A DNA stretch of 26,793 nt, from the NCBI GenBank assembly GCA_036897095.1, contig JAYMSP010002032.1:1-26793 (forward strand). Direction: 5' to 3'. The stretch comes from Plantago elongata (Eukaryota > Streptophyta > Magnoliopsida > Lamiales > Plantaginaceae). Positions within the stretch are counted from its first letter, which is position 1. Each line of letters begins with the position of its first letter. A model generated the notes under the pieces. That model saw nothing but the letters and a program-made list of their open reading frames with translations. It was not told where the DNA came from and ran no database searches. The translations under genes and the position numbers were made by a program. Positions 9,304 to 24,451 of this stretch are shown here, piece by piece.

Positions 9304-11378
9304 TTAAAGATTTGTCTCTAATCTTTGGCTTAACAAGTTTGTCTTAACCTTAACTAGTGTGTCTTGAAGCCTTGTGACATCAACAGTGACGTTTTGATTG
9401 TCCAAATAAACTGAACTGAGCATATCCCATCCTTTTCTATGAATAGACATTGGATCTTTAAGTACTGGATGATCAGTTGGATATTGTTGACTCAATGAAC
9501 TCTCATTTGTTGATATACTGTACTCCATGTACTTTATCTTCATACCTGGAGCTGGATCTCCGAAAGTTAGTCTAGCGAAAATCTCAATCTTTCCCAACGG
9601 GACTAATTGGATCAAAACTGCATTATCAGGTAGGAAAACCATATTCGTTAACCCTGCCCCGTGGATTCCCATCATCACATCACATGAATTCACTAGTCCT
9701 GCAAATCTCGATAGATTTGTGAATTTGTCTGCCTCCGCTGTTATCACCTCGAATCCTAGGTTTTTTGCAAGCTTGGAAACTTCACCTGTGCAGACAAATG
9801 ACAACACCAGTGTGTTAAAGTATAAGGCTCTTTTAATGAATCAGACCTTCGGCTTTTTCATTAACAGAAAAAGAAGAAGAAGAAGAGTGGTATATATGTT
9901 ATGGCATAATAGTCTGCACAAGATATATATACCTTCATTGGTGAGGATTCGTGTCGTCTTTCTTGACATGATTATTAGACGTGGACGTATTTTGTCCCCC
10001 ATTCTTGATTCTATTGCTGTTTTCCTTTGAAGTGAATATGTTCTGCGGAGGAACTCCCTGAAGTTTAGCATTGATGCACCCATTGCATATTCAGGTGCAG
10101 ATTGGTCGATGATAAGCGGTCTGTAGAATTTGAGGCCAACAGCCACTTTTTGGTAACAAAGGACTTGTCCTTTTTCTAGGCTGATATCTACAGCTTGATG
10201 GCTGCTAAGCCTACTTAGAATGTTGTGAAACTTTTCTATCCACCATGTTTTCATTTCACTAACAAGAAAATGCACTTCTTTTCCGAAAGAGAAAGACGTC
10301 GTGAATAATGGAAACAGCAGATCTGCAAAATCATGGAAGTGGTTACCAGTATAACCTCCTAGTGAAAACAGAATTGCTGGCTTGCTGTGATTTTTAGTAC
10401 ACTTAGGAATGTTGCTGTGTTCATTGTCATATTTGACTGCTTTAACTGTCCAGTACTTGACTCCAGGCAAGTCGTCTCTCGGATAAGGCTGTACAGTCCA
10501 TGAATTCACTGAATCTGAAACGGTTTGATGATTTGTTATAAAGAAAATTGTTGAAGAATTTGCATCAATTCTTATATCCCCTTCTGCTTCACAATAGTCA
10601 GCACCTCCTGCTATTTTTCTGCACAATGGCTCCACCGTCTTCTCTACTACTGCAGATATTACACGAGTCACAAGCTATCGTGAGTCGTGACAGAATACGA
10701 TTTTTCAACTAGGAAAAATATCTCACTAGAACAACATGAAAAACATTCATTATCAGCAGCACCATAATATACTGATGTTCGTGATCATTTCAAGGAGAAA
10801 AGAAAAAAAAAAGGAAACGAAAGAAAGGATGTCATAAATGGTCTAATATGACGTCTCATATCGTTGCACCATTTATTGAACATGAACACATACCTACAGA
10901 TTGATGGACCACACTTTTATGGTACTCCAGCAGCAGATTTTTAGCTTCATTCAACGACTGTTGTGAGCGTGCAGCACCATTATTTATAACTGCATTCGAC
11001 ACAGATTTCAGCATAATGATGTTCTCTTTTGAGCATATCTTCTGACAGTATTGCAGCAGAATTACCTGTAGTATCGGAGTTCTTGTTTGTGTCAATATCT
11101 GCAAGTAAGTCTTGAACAGCATCAATTGATAACTCCAAATTGACAGCATCTCCAACTGTCGAAAACAACAAGCATTGTGACATAAGTTATCACCACGTTT
11201 AACAACATTTGAAAACATATAACAGAAGAAACTACTTACGCAGTGACAGAGGAAGGGGATGCAGACGGAAAGTTGAGCAAACACTGAACGCTAAGATGAA
11301 GCACAGAACGAGTCCACAACATCCAAACCCTTTGCGCTCATAACGACTGAAGCTTTTCGCGAAAATGGAATTATACAT
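9304..11378 (-). CDS. Family GT61 (DUF563) glycosyltransferase, complete, five exons
   Basis: Exons are 11378-11240, 11155-11066, 10989-10894, 10649-9933 and 9785-9304; all introns are GT-AG and phase 1. The joined product is 507 aa. The start is MYNSIFAKSFSRYE followed by a membrane anchor at about residues 19-37, so it should be a type II Golgi protein with a stem encoded by exons 2 and 3. The catalytic part has ADYCEAEGDIR, GGYTGNHFHDFAD and GIHGAGLTNMVFLP, which are family hallmarks. Plant members add xylose or arabinose to xylan or other wall polymers; the exact sugar is not predictable here. The 76-nt second intron is inferred: reading through it gives a stop, whereas removing it restores a good frame. 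Confidence 0.9.
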
Positions 11379-12349
11379 ATTTCGCTAGTTTTTTCACTGG
11401 AATGCTTATTCTATACCATTAACAATAACATGTGCAGATGTGCTTGAAGTTTGACGTTCAGAACATGTCAAGAGAATGAATTAGTTAGAACAACCAAATG
11501 ACTTTAATAATATAATTTTTATTTAAAATTTTGAGCCTGCTTATATGTTGTATAACGTCATATTGTTAGAGTGGACTTGTGTATGGTCGGTAAAATTAAT
11601 CATGTCAGCTTGTATTGAATTGTAGGTGGCAGTTGACACTGTTGTTGGTGGCAGTTTGGCCGAACCTGGTAAAACCAGGAAGGTTATTTAAGTGTCAGGT
11701 CGGCCGGTTGTACAACCGTGCACATTTGAAATCCGACTCATCCATAGATCAACCCAAACCGACCCAAATGTATTAAATTGTGCCCAAACGGATCTTGGTC
11801 TATTAGTGGATCGATGGACGTGTTGATACAGTTACATCAACATATCACTCAAAAGGGCGTACGGACGTAACATCACAGGCCCAAATGAATCTCGATCTAT
11901 TAGTGGTCTAGTTATTCTCCTTTATGAGTGAAATTGCAAATAATGAAATTCACAAAGGAAACTCCAACAGCTTGCTAGATGCTTCAGACAATAAACAATC
12001 AAGTCGTGAGACCAAATGGTTACCAATATCTCTCAACGAGCAATACAAAAATTGGTCATTCGCAAATTATATAGTGTTGCATTTCCGTTTTGAAAAAGAA
12101 AAGGCATTTCACTGAACTCTAATGTACACAGTATCGGTTACCAAATAGGAACCTTAAGATCCCATTAAGCCCATTGAGCCGATCACATGGTCTTGTACAA
12201 ATACCAACCTGGTTGCCCAATACTACTTCGATCGAAAACAAGTGATCTTCACTATATGAGAATTGATTCTCAGAGTCATCAGAAGCCTCCAGTATAGACA
12301 TTTGTACGAAGTGTACATCTTTGAAACTACATCCACATGAGCTGCAATA
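11379..12349. other. Spacer between GT61 and CDKD (promoter and 3' UTR)
   Basis: This region should hold the promoter of the GT61 gene and the 3' UTR of CDKD, both on the minus strand. It contains a diverged direct repeat (11782 and 11879). Open frames of about 60 codons on both strands resemble nothing I know. No clear TATA box was assigned. Confidence 0.45.
11782..11906 (+). repeat. Pair of 28-bp diverged direct repeats, 97 bp apart
   Basis: The block GCCCAAACGGATCTTGGTCT plus ATTAGTGG at 11782-11809 recurs at 11879-11906 with four substitutions, all transitions. Between them is the short inverted pair GTTGAT and ATCAAC. It may be a remnant of a mobile element; the family is not recognised. 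Confidence 0.5.
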
Positions 12350-17237
<4,888 letters not shown>

Positions 17238-17750
17238 TCTTGGACCTCACTTACTCTCTTCCAATCCGAAAACGTCGAAACGAAGACAGATTCCGCAACA
17301 ATCTGTAACCTCAACAAGTAACAATCGAAACAGTCTTACGAGTTATAACCTATGAACACAAGTGTTTGAACATAAAACCCAAGTGTTAAATTGAGCAACA
17401 GAATTACCAAGATCATTACATACTAGAAATAAAGAAGACAAAATTAAACCAATCTTGAGAGCATTGACTGCAATAAAGACAATTGCGCATTAATTTGATA
17501 AACAATCTGAGCAAGAAAGGGTACCTTGGATAAACGTCGTCAAATTCTGGTAAAACAACGCCCTAATTTGATCAACGAGTTTCTGTAAACTGGATGAGGG
17601 GTTTGAATTGGAGCGTTTGATTGTTAATTCACATATACAAAACGAAGCTCAACGGTACAATTTGGGCTTTTGCTGAGTAGAGTAGGAAATGTGAACTAGT
17701 AGTGAGCGTCAAAGTGGAGGAGAGCGTTTATGTTTTGGAGAACTCGGCCA
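17238..17750 (-). promoter_or_regulatory. CDKD: 5' UTR and promoter of CDKD, with a probable leader intron
   Basis: On the minus strand a donor CCAAG|GTACCC at 17524 and an acceptor TTACAG| at 17303 would define a 222-nt intron in the 5' UTR. The spliced leader would lead directly to ATG at 17237. The upstream part to about 17750 is less AT-rich than the spacer beyond and has no clear TATA box, as is common for housekeeping genes. The leader intron is inferred from splice-site quality alone. Confidence 0.4.
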
Positions 17751-19190
17751 AGTCTAACCACTTTAGAAATTGGAGCGGCTGGTTGGGTGGGGACGAGGGG
17801 ACGAGTGTTTTATTTTCGAGTTCGAATGGATTTATTAAAAAATATTTATTTTTTAAAGTTGGATTACAATAGATTTGAAGTTGGCTATAATACTTTATAG
17901 AACAAGCTGAACTCGAGTTTTAAAAGGAGCCAACTCGAGTCAATTTGAGCACTCGTAAGGCTTGCTAACATTGATGATGAAGATGAGGATAGCATGTAAC
18001 AAATTCAGGTTGCTACGTCATCCTTAAAACTCGAAAGTGTAATTCGAAGTTTTTAACATCAATTTATCGACATTGTTATTTATATTATTCCGTCCATATT
18101 ATTGTTTATACTTTATAAATTTATATGTTGGTTAATGTTTTATCTTAATTCACATGGTGATAAAGCTTCATGTGTTTGAGTTGGTCAAGAAATGAAAACT
18201 TTTACAGGCTAGAGAATTTTGGACACATATCAAATGATTGTTGGAACAAGATGTTAGTGTTGTTCTTAGCAAAAGGTGGACTGATTGAAGAATTCATATG
18301 GACAATCATGAGTGGGCATGTATGTTTTCAAGAAGAACTCGATTATTATATAATATTTTTTAGAAATTAATTTTATTCTTAGACTTTAAATATTGCAACA
18401 AGCTCTTGATGCAGAACTTTTTATAGTCGACCTCACTAGTGTATATTACCCCAATGAAGCTCTTCATGTAAGAAACATTTTTTTAAATAAATTTTGAGCA
18501 TAATTTAATAATTATACGCTATTATAATTAGACTTACATATATTTGAATCGAAGATGTGCTCTCAGCTACTCGTTTGTTTCAAGGGTGTCAAGTTAGAAT
18601 AGTTGGTTTTGCATAATGATAAGGTCAATCATTCACTTGCAATTGTTTGAATGTGATTTTCATAAATCTATTTATTTTGATAGTGGATATTTAGCATACA
18701 TCTTCTATGATTATACGTTTATACACCATAAAAAAAAATTACTTTGTCAATAATTATTAAGGCTATCAAAATTTTTCTTCCTCTTTTTTGGTGTAGGTTA
18801 CTCTCATTTGTCAATTTTGAGCACCACACTGAAGTATAACAATTAGCTTAAAGTACCAATACCAGTCTTCAAGTCTAACAAGCCCTATCCAACTCAATCT
18901 AATAGTAGAGTGGTTACACGAATCATACCCCATTAAGAACTCGACTTGCTCGATAAGATAAATGAGCTTGAGTTCGAGCTTCATATTATGCTTGTTGATG
19001 TAACGAGCCAGCTCGGTTCGATAAAATCTATTAAGACTAATTATTTTAATAAATTTATATCTTTTAATATATACTTTTAATAGATTATATCGTTGAAATT
19101 CGTATTTTCCGAACTCAATATTTTTACTCGTTTTTGTTAGTAAAGCTTACTTATCCGCTAATCTGTCGGAATTTGCAGATAGTCACAAAT
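17751..19190. other. Spacer between divergent CDKD and PUX2-like genes
   Basis: An AT-rich spacer. Segments at 17905-17965 and 18915-19025 are rich in CTCGAG, GAGCTTGAGTTCGAG and GAGCCAGCTCGGTTCG words, a composition often seen in dispersed plant repeats of unassigned family. The open frame at 18170-18370 looks like chance. I see no gene. Confidence 0.45.
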
Positions 19191-19199
19191 TGCCGCACG

Positions 19200-19209
19200 T
19201 ATATTTAAG
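19200..19209 (+). promoter_or_regulatory. Candidate TATA box of the PUX2-like gene
   Basis: TATATTTAAG lies about 220 bp upstream of the ATG at 19421. It is followed by a pyrimidine-rich stretch (TTCTTCTTCC, CATCCTCTCTG) typical of plant 5' leaders, which supports a start of transcription near 19235. Confidence 0.45.
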
Positions 19210-19420
19210 CTTTTTGCTCTTGTCGTTACCTTTCTTCTTCCTTGTTCAATCCAATTTCATATTCATATGCCAAGCTAGCAAATTCTCATCCTCTCTGTTT
19301 CCAACAAAATTCTAATTTTCAGAAAAAATCATCACGAATCAACTCATTACAATCAAAACTTACAGCTACTCTGAGCAAATCCCAGATCAAAAAGAACCAA
19401 TTTCAACAACCCTATTGAAC

Positions 19421-22400
19421 ATGGACGACGTCAAAGACAAGATGAAAGGCTTGATCAAGAAGGTCAACAACCCCTTTTCCTCCTCTTCTTCCGGCAAATT
19501 CAAGGGCCCGGGCAGAGTCTTAGGCTCCTCATCACCATCTCCAGCATCTTCACAATCCAATTCTAACCCTGTAAGTAGAGTTTCCGATCACAAATCTAAT
19601 TCCAATCCTGTATTTACAAGTAAAGTTGCTACCTTTGAGGGAAAATCTAAGCTATTAGCTGAGAAATCGGCCGAAACTGTACCTAATTCGAACACTGAAC
19701 GGAAATCTGAAAATGGGTTTGATCCATTTGGCTCACTAATTACTTCTGGTAAGAGAAACCCTAATGGTTATGAATTGAAGGGGGTTGAGTGTCCTGTTTG
19801 TTCTCGAGTGTTTAGTTCCGAAGATGAGGTTTCGGAACATATTGATACGTGTTTAGGGAGTGCCACGGATTCAGTTAGTGTGAGTAAGGAGAGTGAATTG
19901 GAGTTGAGCGGTGGTTCGAGCTGGTTGCAGGCTTGTGTGAGTGCCTATGTTGCTGGGAAGCCGAGTGATGGTTCGAAGGAGGTGGTGTTGAGACTTTTGA
20001 GGAATGTGGTTAAGGAACCTGATAATGCGAAGTTTAGGAAAGTGAGGATTGGGAATCCGAAGATAAAAGAGGCGATTGGGGATGTGCCTGGTGGGATTGA
20101 GTTTTTGGAGTGCATTGGGTTTGAGTTGGTTGAGGAGGGGGGTGAGATGTGGTTTGTTATGGGAGTTCCCTCTGAGGAACAACTTGGATTGGTCAAGGAT
20201 GCTTTGTTGTTGTTGGAGCCGAAGAAGAAGGCGGAAGAGGTAGCCCCAGCACCTGCAGCTCCGGCGAAGACCAAGGAACCGGTTGAGCCTGAGAAGGTTA
20301 ATAGACAGGTATGGCGAATTTTATTATATACTATGTTGGTTTGCTCTCTCGGATTGAATCATTTTGTTGTGTACGGTTTCATTTTCTATGTCCACAATTG
20401 CCTTATGAGTACAAATGACATGTAATGAATAAGCTTTATTAGCCATCCCCTTCTCATTGTCGACAATATGTCATCCCTTCATTGTCAAAAAGACATGTAA
20501 TGAATAAGCTTTATTATTACAAATGTGAAGTGGGAATAAGAGAATGCTTAATTTGAGGGGAAGTGATGGCCTTTTAGCATAGAGAACTAGATTTGTAAAT
20601 ATTCAGGTCATAGGACTATAAACGCTTTGTTAAGGACTGCAGCAGATTGCAGTGCTGCTTGAGTTCCCAAACTTTGAAACATAATCAGATGCCAAGGTAT
20701 AGTTGATCTCTTGATTATATATATGCTTGATGGAGTTATTTAATTCTATTCTGTTTCATTGACGAAAACTTATAATTGCATTGGAAAAAAATTGAATTTT
20801 CTAGAAAACAAGTATTCATTGGACTTGTCGAGATATTAGACAATATCAGATGAATGACCAGAATTGTATACTTTTTCTTCTTCGATATGTCAGTAACATA
20901 ATCTGCTGAAAAATGATGATTCTCAAGATTATACATTTACTTGTATAAATTTCCATTTTGCCAGATTTCACTTCCTGTAACATCTCTTCTCGATATTTAT
21001 TATTAACAGCCAATAAATCTAAATTTTCTCATAAATATGCAATACATGGGTACACAATTTTTTCACATTTTGGAAATCTAAAGAATAATTCGTGCTGCGT
21101 TTTGTAGCTTTCATCTCCTAGATGACCTTTTAACTCCGAAGTCCGAAGTACTAAAAGTCTAAAACAGGGTTTTCAAGAATCAAGACATAGCTTAAAGACT
21201 CAGTTTCATAGATTTTGTCTTTTAGGATAATGTTACCATTGTACTTAATCTCAGAAATGTCATTGTGCTGCTATAGCAGTTTGCGGAGCAGAGCGGGTAT
21301 GTACTGTTATGGATGCTCCATAGCATGGCAGTTTTAGGGTGCGGCTGAAGCCCCTTTAGCGGATAGTGATTTGGAGCAGTAGCTTTAGCAAATCAGATTA
21401 GTTTTTGCATTTTAGAGTTGAATTCCCACTTGTGCCTTTCTAGCCTGGCAAGATAAACAAATCCTGCTTCTTTTCCTTCATTGACACACTTGCGAATCCA
21501 GTGCACACAAATCAGCTTCTGTTCTCTTTCAAATTCCATCCGCTAGTCTCTTCCCACCATTCCCTTCCCCCTGGGTACCAGATTCACACTTCCAAATTCC
21601 AAATTGCTTAGGAATCGACCAACATACTGTAAAGTGTTACTTTGACTTGTTAAACAAGTTTGATGATGATCTTCTGTTTGACTATTACTTGCACAATTGT
21701 GGATGAAACTGTTCTGAAAGTCAAATCAGTTTAGTCAAGTTGCACTGCCATACTTGAGTCAGTTATCCAATTTATGAGTCAATAACATCCACTCCTTTAG
21801 GCGGAAATAGTGGAAGGTGTTTTTGGATACCTTCAGAAGTTTTTTTAAGTGAAGTAGAACTAGGTCTAACTGATGTGCGAGTGCTGGGCCCTGGTGACCT
21901 GTTTGTCACATCACATGATACTTGGAAACAACCTCTTTGCAGAAATGCAAGGATAAGGCTTTGTGCATAGATCACCCTTCTCCAACCCTGTTAGCCGAGG
22001 AGCACTAAGCACTTGAGCTTTGCCCTTTAGGTTGTAAACTGTGTAGGTTATACTCAAACTATTGATCCGTGGCAGATGCTGTACCATCCATCTTATGGTG
22101 CATTTTAGTCAGTGGTAGTTGCTTATAGTTTCGAGATTCTTAATGATAGTATTAGTTTGAATAGGCTCGCCAGTCGTCATGATTTCATTATTTTGGTTCT
22201 TGTCGTGCTAAGTTTATTATTCAGTTGAATCAAGGCTTTCTTCTTCCTGCCTCTGCACTTCTCTAATGAGCTTCACGACAGTCTAATTTACTTATATCCC
22301 CGTATAAAATCATTCTGTGTACTGTGAGCATTAGAGATCCACATTTTGATTTCAGTTAAAGAGTATGTTGTGGCGGCATGTTATCAATTTCCATTTAATT

Positions 22401-24451
22401 CAATGCCAAAAAGTATATTATCTCAATTCTATCATTCGCTAACCATCTTATATAATTTATGCTCTTGTCATCAGATTCGAGTATTCTTTTCCGTCCCTGA
22501 AAATGTAGCCGCAAAAATTGAGCTGCCGGATTCTTTCTACAATCTTACAGCTGAAGAAGTGAAAAGGGAGGCAGCTATGAGGAGAAAGAAGCTAGAGGAG
22601 TCCAAGCTTTTAATACCTAAATCATACAGAGAAAAGCAGGCACAAACTGCAAGAAGGCGGTACAAGAGAACGATCATCAGGATACAGTTTCCTGATGGAG
22701 TGGTACTCCAAGCTGTCTTTTCCCCGTTAGAACTTACAGGGGCCTTATATGAGGTTGATCCTACTTGCTTTACTTTAAACAGTGTCCCTCTAGTAACAGA
22801 ATGTTTTGTGATACATGTGAAGTAGAACTTCAGAAGGCTAGTTGTAGAATTGAATTAGAGAAGTAAAAGTAGGTAATGTTTACAAATATGGTCAAAAGTA
22901 GCCAAGTAGGTGTTTGTGAATCAACTTCTCGAAACAGGTTAAATGTTTGAACTTCTCCGTCCCACGATGAACTTCCCGTTGTACCATTTTAGTCAACCCA
23001 CACGAAGCTTCCAATTTCTGTTTTTGGTAATTATTACCTTCTACTCCACTTAACTAAATACCCACATAGTACTTTACCAACCCACTATCTTTTTTTTAAT
23101 TCATTATCTATTCTCTCTTCTCATTTAAATAATACTCAACTTTCCAGTTTAATAGACCACTATCAAATTGTATTCATTCTTTATTATTTTTCCATTTAAA
23201 TAGTTGACTTATAAAGCAAACGGGAAGCAATTCCGAGGACGGAGTAAGTAGTGGAATGATAGTAGTGGAGTTCAGTATCAAAATTAGGGGACGAAAATGT
23301 CAAATCAGACTTTGAAATAATTATGTATCTTGCGAAGAATAGATAGCTCCACCCTTGCATCTAGTTTTTGTTCCATTTCTGGTTATGTCAATGGAAACTG
23401 TTATCTAGTTATTGTCTAAAGTATCCTAGAAACATGTGTATTGTTTAACATTTAAACTGTCCAGAAGTGCTTAAGAGTAGAAACCTCTGAAGGCCCGAAA
23501 ATTTACTGTATTTACTGAACGAAATTTGGAATATCTGTATCTTTCTGGACACATGTTTTGCATGCATAGAACCGTATTTTCTTTGGAGCCTCAAGCCATA
23601 CACTTCAGTTTGTTTTTGGCGTATATTGCTCTTTCCGTTATGCTGTGAGTATAATTTTGCATTAAAAATCTCCTGCGTTTAGTTAAGGACTCCATGGCCC
23701 ATGCATGTCTGATCTGCATGCTTGGTTTTGTAACATGCACATAAAAGTTTACATTGCATATACTTCAGCAATTATCCTTCTCTCATGTTATTCCAAAAAT
23801 CAAATCACACCCCATAAGGTGGAATCAGAATTTTGTGTTACCACTATTAGATATGCTGCTTCTCGAGCATATGATAGAATATGCAGATTCCGTGCTCAAT
23901 CCAGGAAAAAAAAAGCACACAATGCCTAACTTAGAACTTAAGAGATACTAATTCTTAATCATTTCTTATTCAGTTTGGCCATATTTATTGGCACGTAACA
24001 CATGATAGTAAACCTTGATAATGTTTCTGAAACATCTTAAACCATATGCCTGAAACGTTTACGAATTTAAGGAACCGAACTATATATCTGAGGCGGAACT
24101 TTGATCAATTCATCAGCTTTATCACATCGGCATGTGATCAATTCATCAGCTTTATCACATCGGCATGTGTCATCTTCCTGTCTTATTTGATTTCGGTTTT
24201 GTTTTATGCAGCTTGTGAGCTCTTCACTGAAAGATCCAAGTTTAGAATTTGAGCTTCTCCATCCAGTTTTGATCAAACGTCGAGTATTGCCACATTCTCC
24301 TGGAGTCCCTCTGGAAGCTGAGGATCTAGTTCCTTCAGCTCTTATCAAGTTCAGACATGTCGAAACAGGGGACAATGTTTTCACAGGTCTGTGTAATGAA
24401 CTACTCGAAATCAGTGAACCTCTTGTGTCTCAATCAGCAGTTCGCTCATAG
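19421..24451 (+). CDS. PUX2: PUX2-like plant UBX-domain protein (zinc finger, PUB and UBX domains), complete, three exons
   Basis: Exons are 19421-20308, 22475-22753 and 24212-24451, both introns phase 0; the product is 468 aa, close to Arabidopsis PUX2 (At2g01650). Domains in order: a short basic helix (1-15); FKGPGRVLG (27-35), which fits the SHP box; a low-complexity Ser-rich linker; a UBZ-like C2HC zinc finger with Cys124, Cys127, His140 and Cys144; a PUB domain (about 166-266); a helical stretch rich in Lys, Arg and Glu (about 320-362); and a C-terminal UBX domain (about 362-440). PUB and UBX bind the AAA ATPase CDC48/p97, so this is a CDC48 cofactor, architecturally like animal UBXD1. 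The UBX fold lacks the usual FPR loop. The start at 19421 follows from ATGGACGACGTCAA, which gives the conserved MDDVKDK. Confidence 0.93.
20417..20516 (+). repeat. Exact 25-bp direct repeat, perhaps part of a Tourist-like MITE
   Basis: GACATGTAATGAATAAGCTT plus TATTA occurs at 20417-20441 and again at 20492-20516. The nearby words AGCCATCCCCTTCTC (20440) and GAGGGGAAGTGATGGCC (about 20557-20573) are roughly inverse to each other. Together with the GGGAATAAGAGAATG word this recalls PIF/Harbinger MITEs. The repeat is certain; the MITE reading is weak. Confidence 0.55.
21860..22030 (+). mobile_element. Au-like SINE, degenerate, in PUX2-like intron 1
   Basis: The stretch GGAAACAACCTCTTTGCAGA, then AATGCAAGGATAAGGCT, then ATAGATCACCCTTCTCCAACCC, then GAGCACTAAGCACTTGAGCTTTGCCCTTT follows the block order of Au-type plant SINEs. 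Those carry GGAAACAGCCTCTTGCAGAA, a GGTAAGGCTGCGTAC block, and a GGAGCTTAGTGCACCGGGCTGCCC end. The 3' part (21921-22028) is clear; the tRNA-like 5' part is worn and its start is approximate. It lies in the sense orientation of the host gene. Confidence 0.65.
22955..23244. mobile_element. Stowaway-like MITE in PUX2-like intron 2, 290 bp
   Basis: The left end CTCCGTCCCACGATGAACTT matches the inverse of the right end, CTCCGTCCTCGGAATTGCTT. Further matching blocks CTTCCCGTT and AGTCAAC lie inside each arm, so the terminal inverted repeats extend about 40 bp with mismatches. The CTCCGTCC start is the Stowaway (Tc1/mariner) hallmark. The right flank is TA, the expected target site; the left flank is TT and has probably changed. 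The interior is AT-rich and non-coding. Confidence 0.7.
24102..24167 (+). repeat. Exact 33-bp tandem duplication in PUX2-like intron 2
   Basis: The unit beginning TGATCAATTCATCAGC and ending CATCGGCATG occurs at 24102-24134 and again, without any change, at 24135-24167. The lack of any difference implies a recent duplication. It lies about 45 bp before the 3' splice site. Confidence 0.9.

Larger units (their letters stand above)
20309..22474 (+). other. PUX2: Intron 1 of the PUX2-like gene (2166 nt)
   Basis: The donor CAG|GTATGG and acceptor TCATCAG| keep the frame in phase 0. The intron contains an exact 25-bp direct repeat (20417 and 20492) and an Au-like SINE (about 21860-22030). Frames that run in from exon 1 or into exon 2 are read-through only. 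Confidence 0.85.
22754..24211 (+). other. PUX2: Intron 2 of the PUX2-like gene (1458 nt)
   Basis: The donor GAG|GTTGAT and acceptor TTTTATGCAG| keep phase 0 and rejoin the UBX domain (LYE|LVSSS). The intron holds the Stowaway-like MITE and a 33-bp tandem duplication near its 3' end. Confidence 0.85.

Noticed and set aside
10980-11183. Stand-alone 67-codon frame in the GT61 gene
   Set aside because: Its first part is GT61 exon 2 and the rest is read-through into the 76-nt intron; the stop is removed by splicing.
12119-12301. 60-codon minus-strand frame just downstream of CDKD
   Set aside because: The amino acid string looks fairly protein-like, but it lies where the CDKD 3' UTR should be, after an in-frame stop, and resembles no family.
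18170-18370. 66-codon frame in the spacer between divergent genes
   Set aside because: Surrounded by stop-rich AT sequence, no recognisable domain, no splice context.
19871-20274. Two frames of about 100 codons antisense to PUX2-like exon 1
   Set aside because: They lie opposite the PUB domain coding sequence and reflect its codon bias. No known protein resemblance.
21280-21380. GC-richer patch with CTATAGCAG, CATAGCATGGC and similar words in PUX2-like intron 1
   Set aside because: I looked for a tRNA or transposon end but could not form a cloverleaf or find matching inverted termini.
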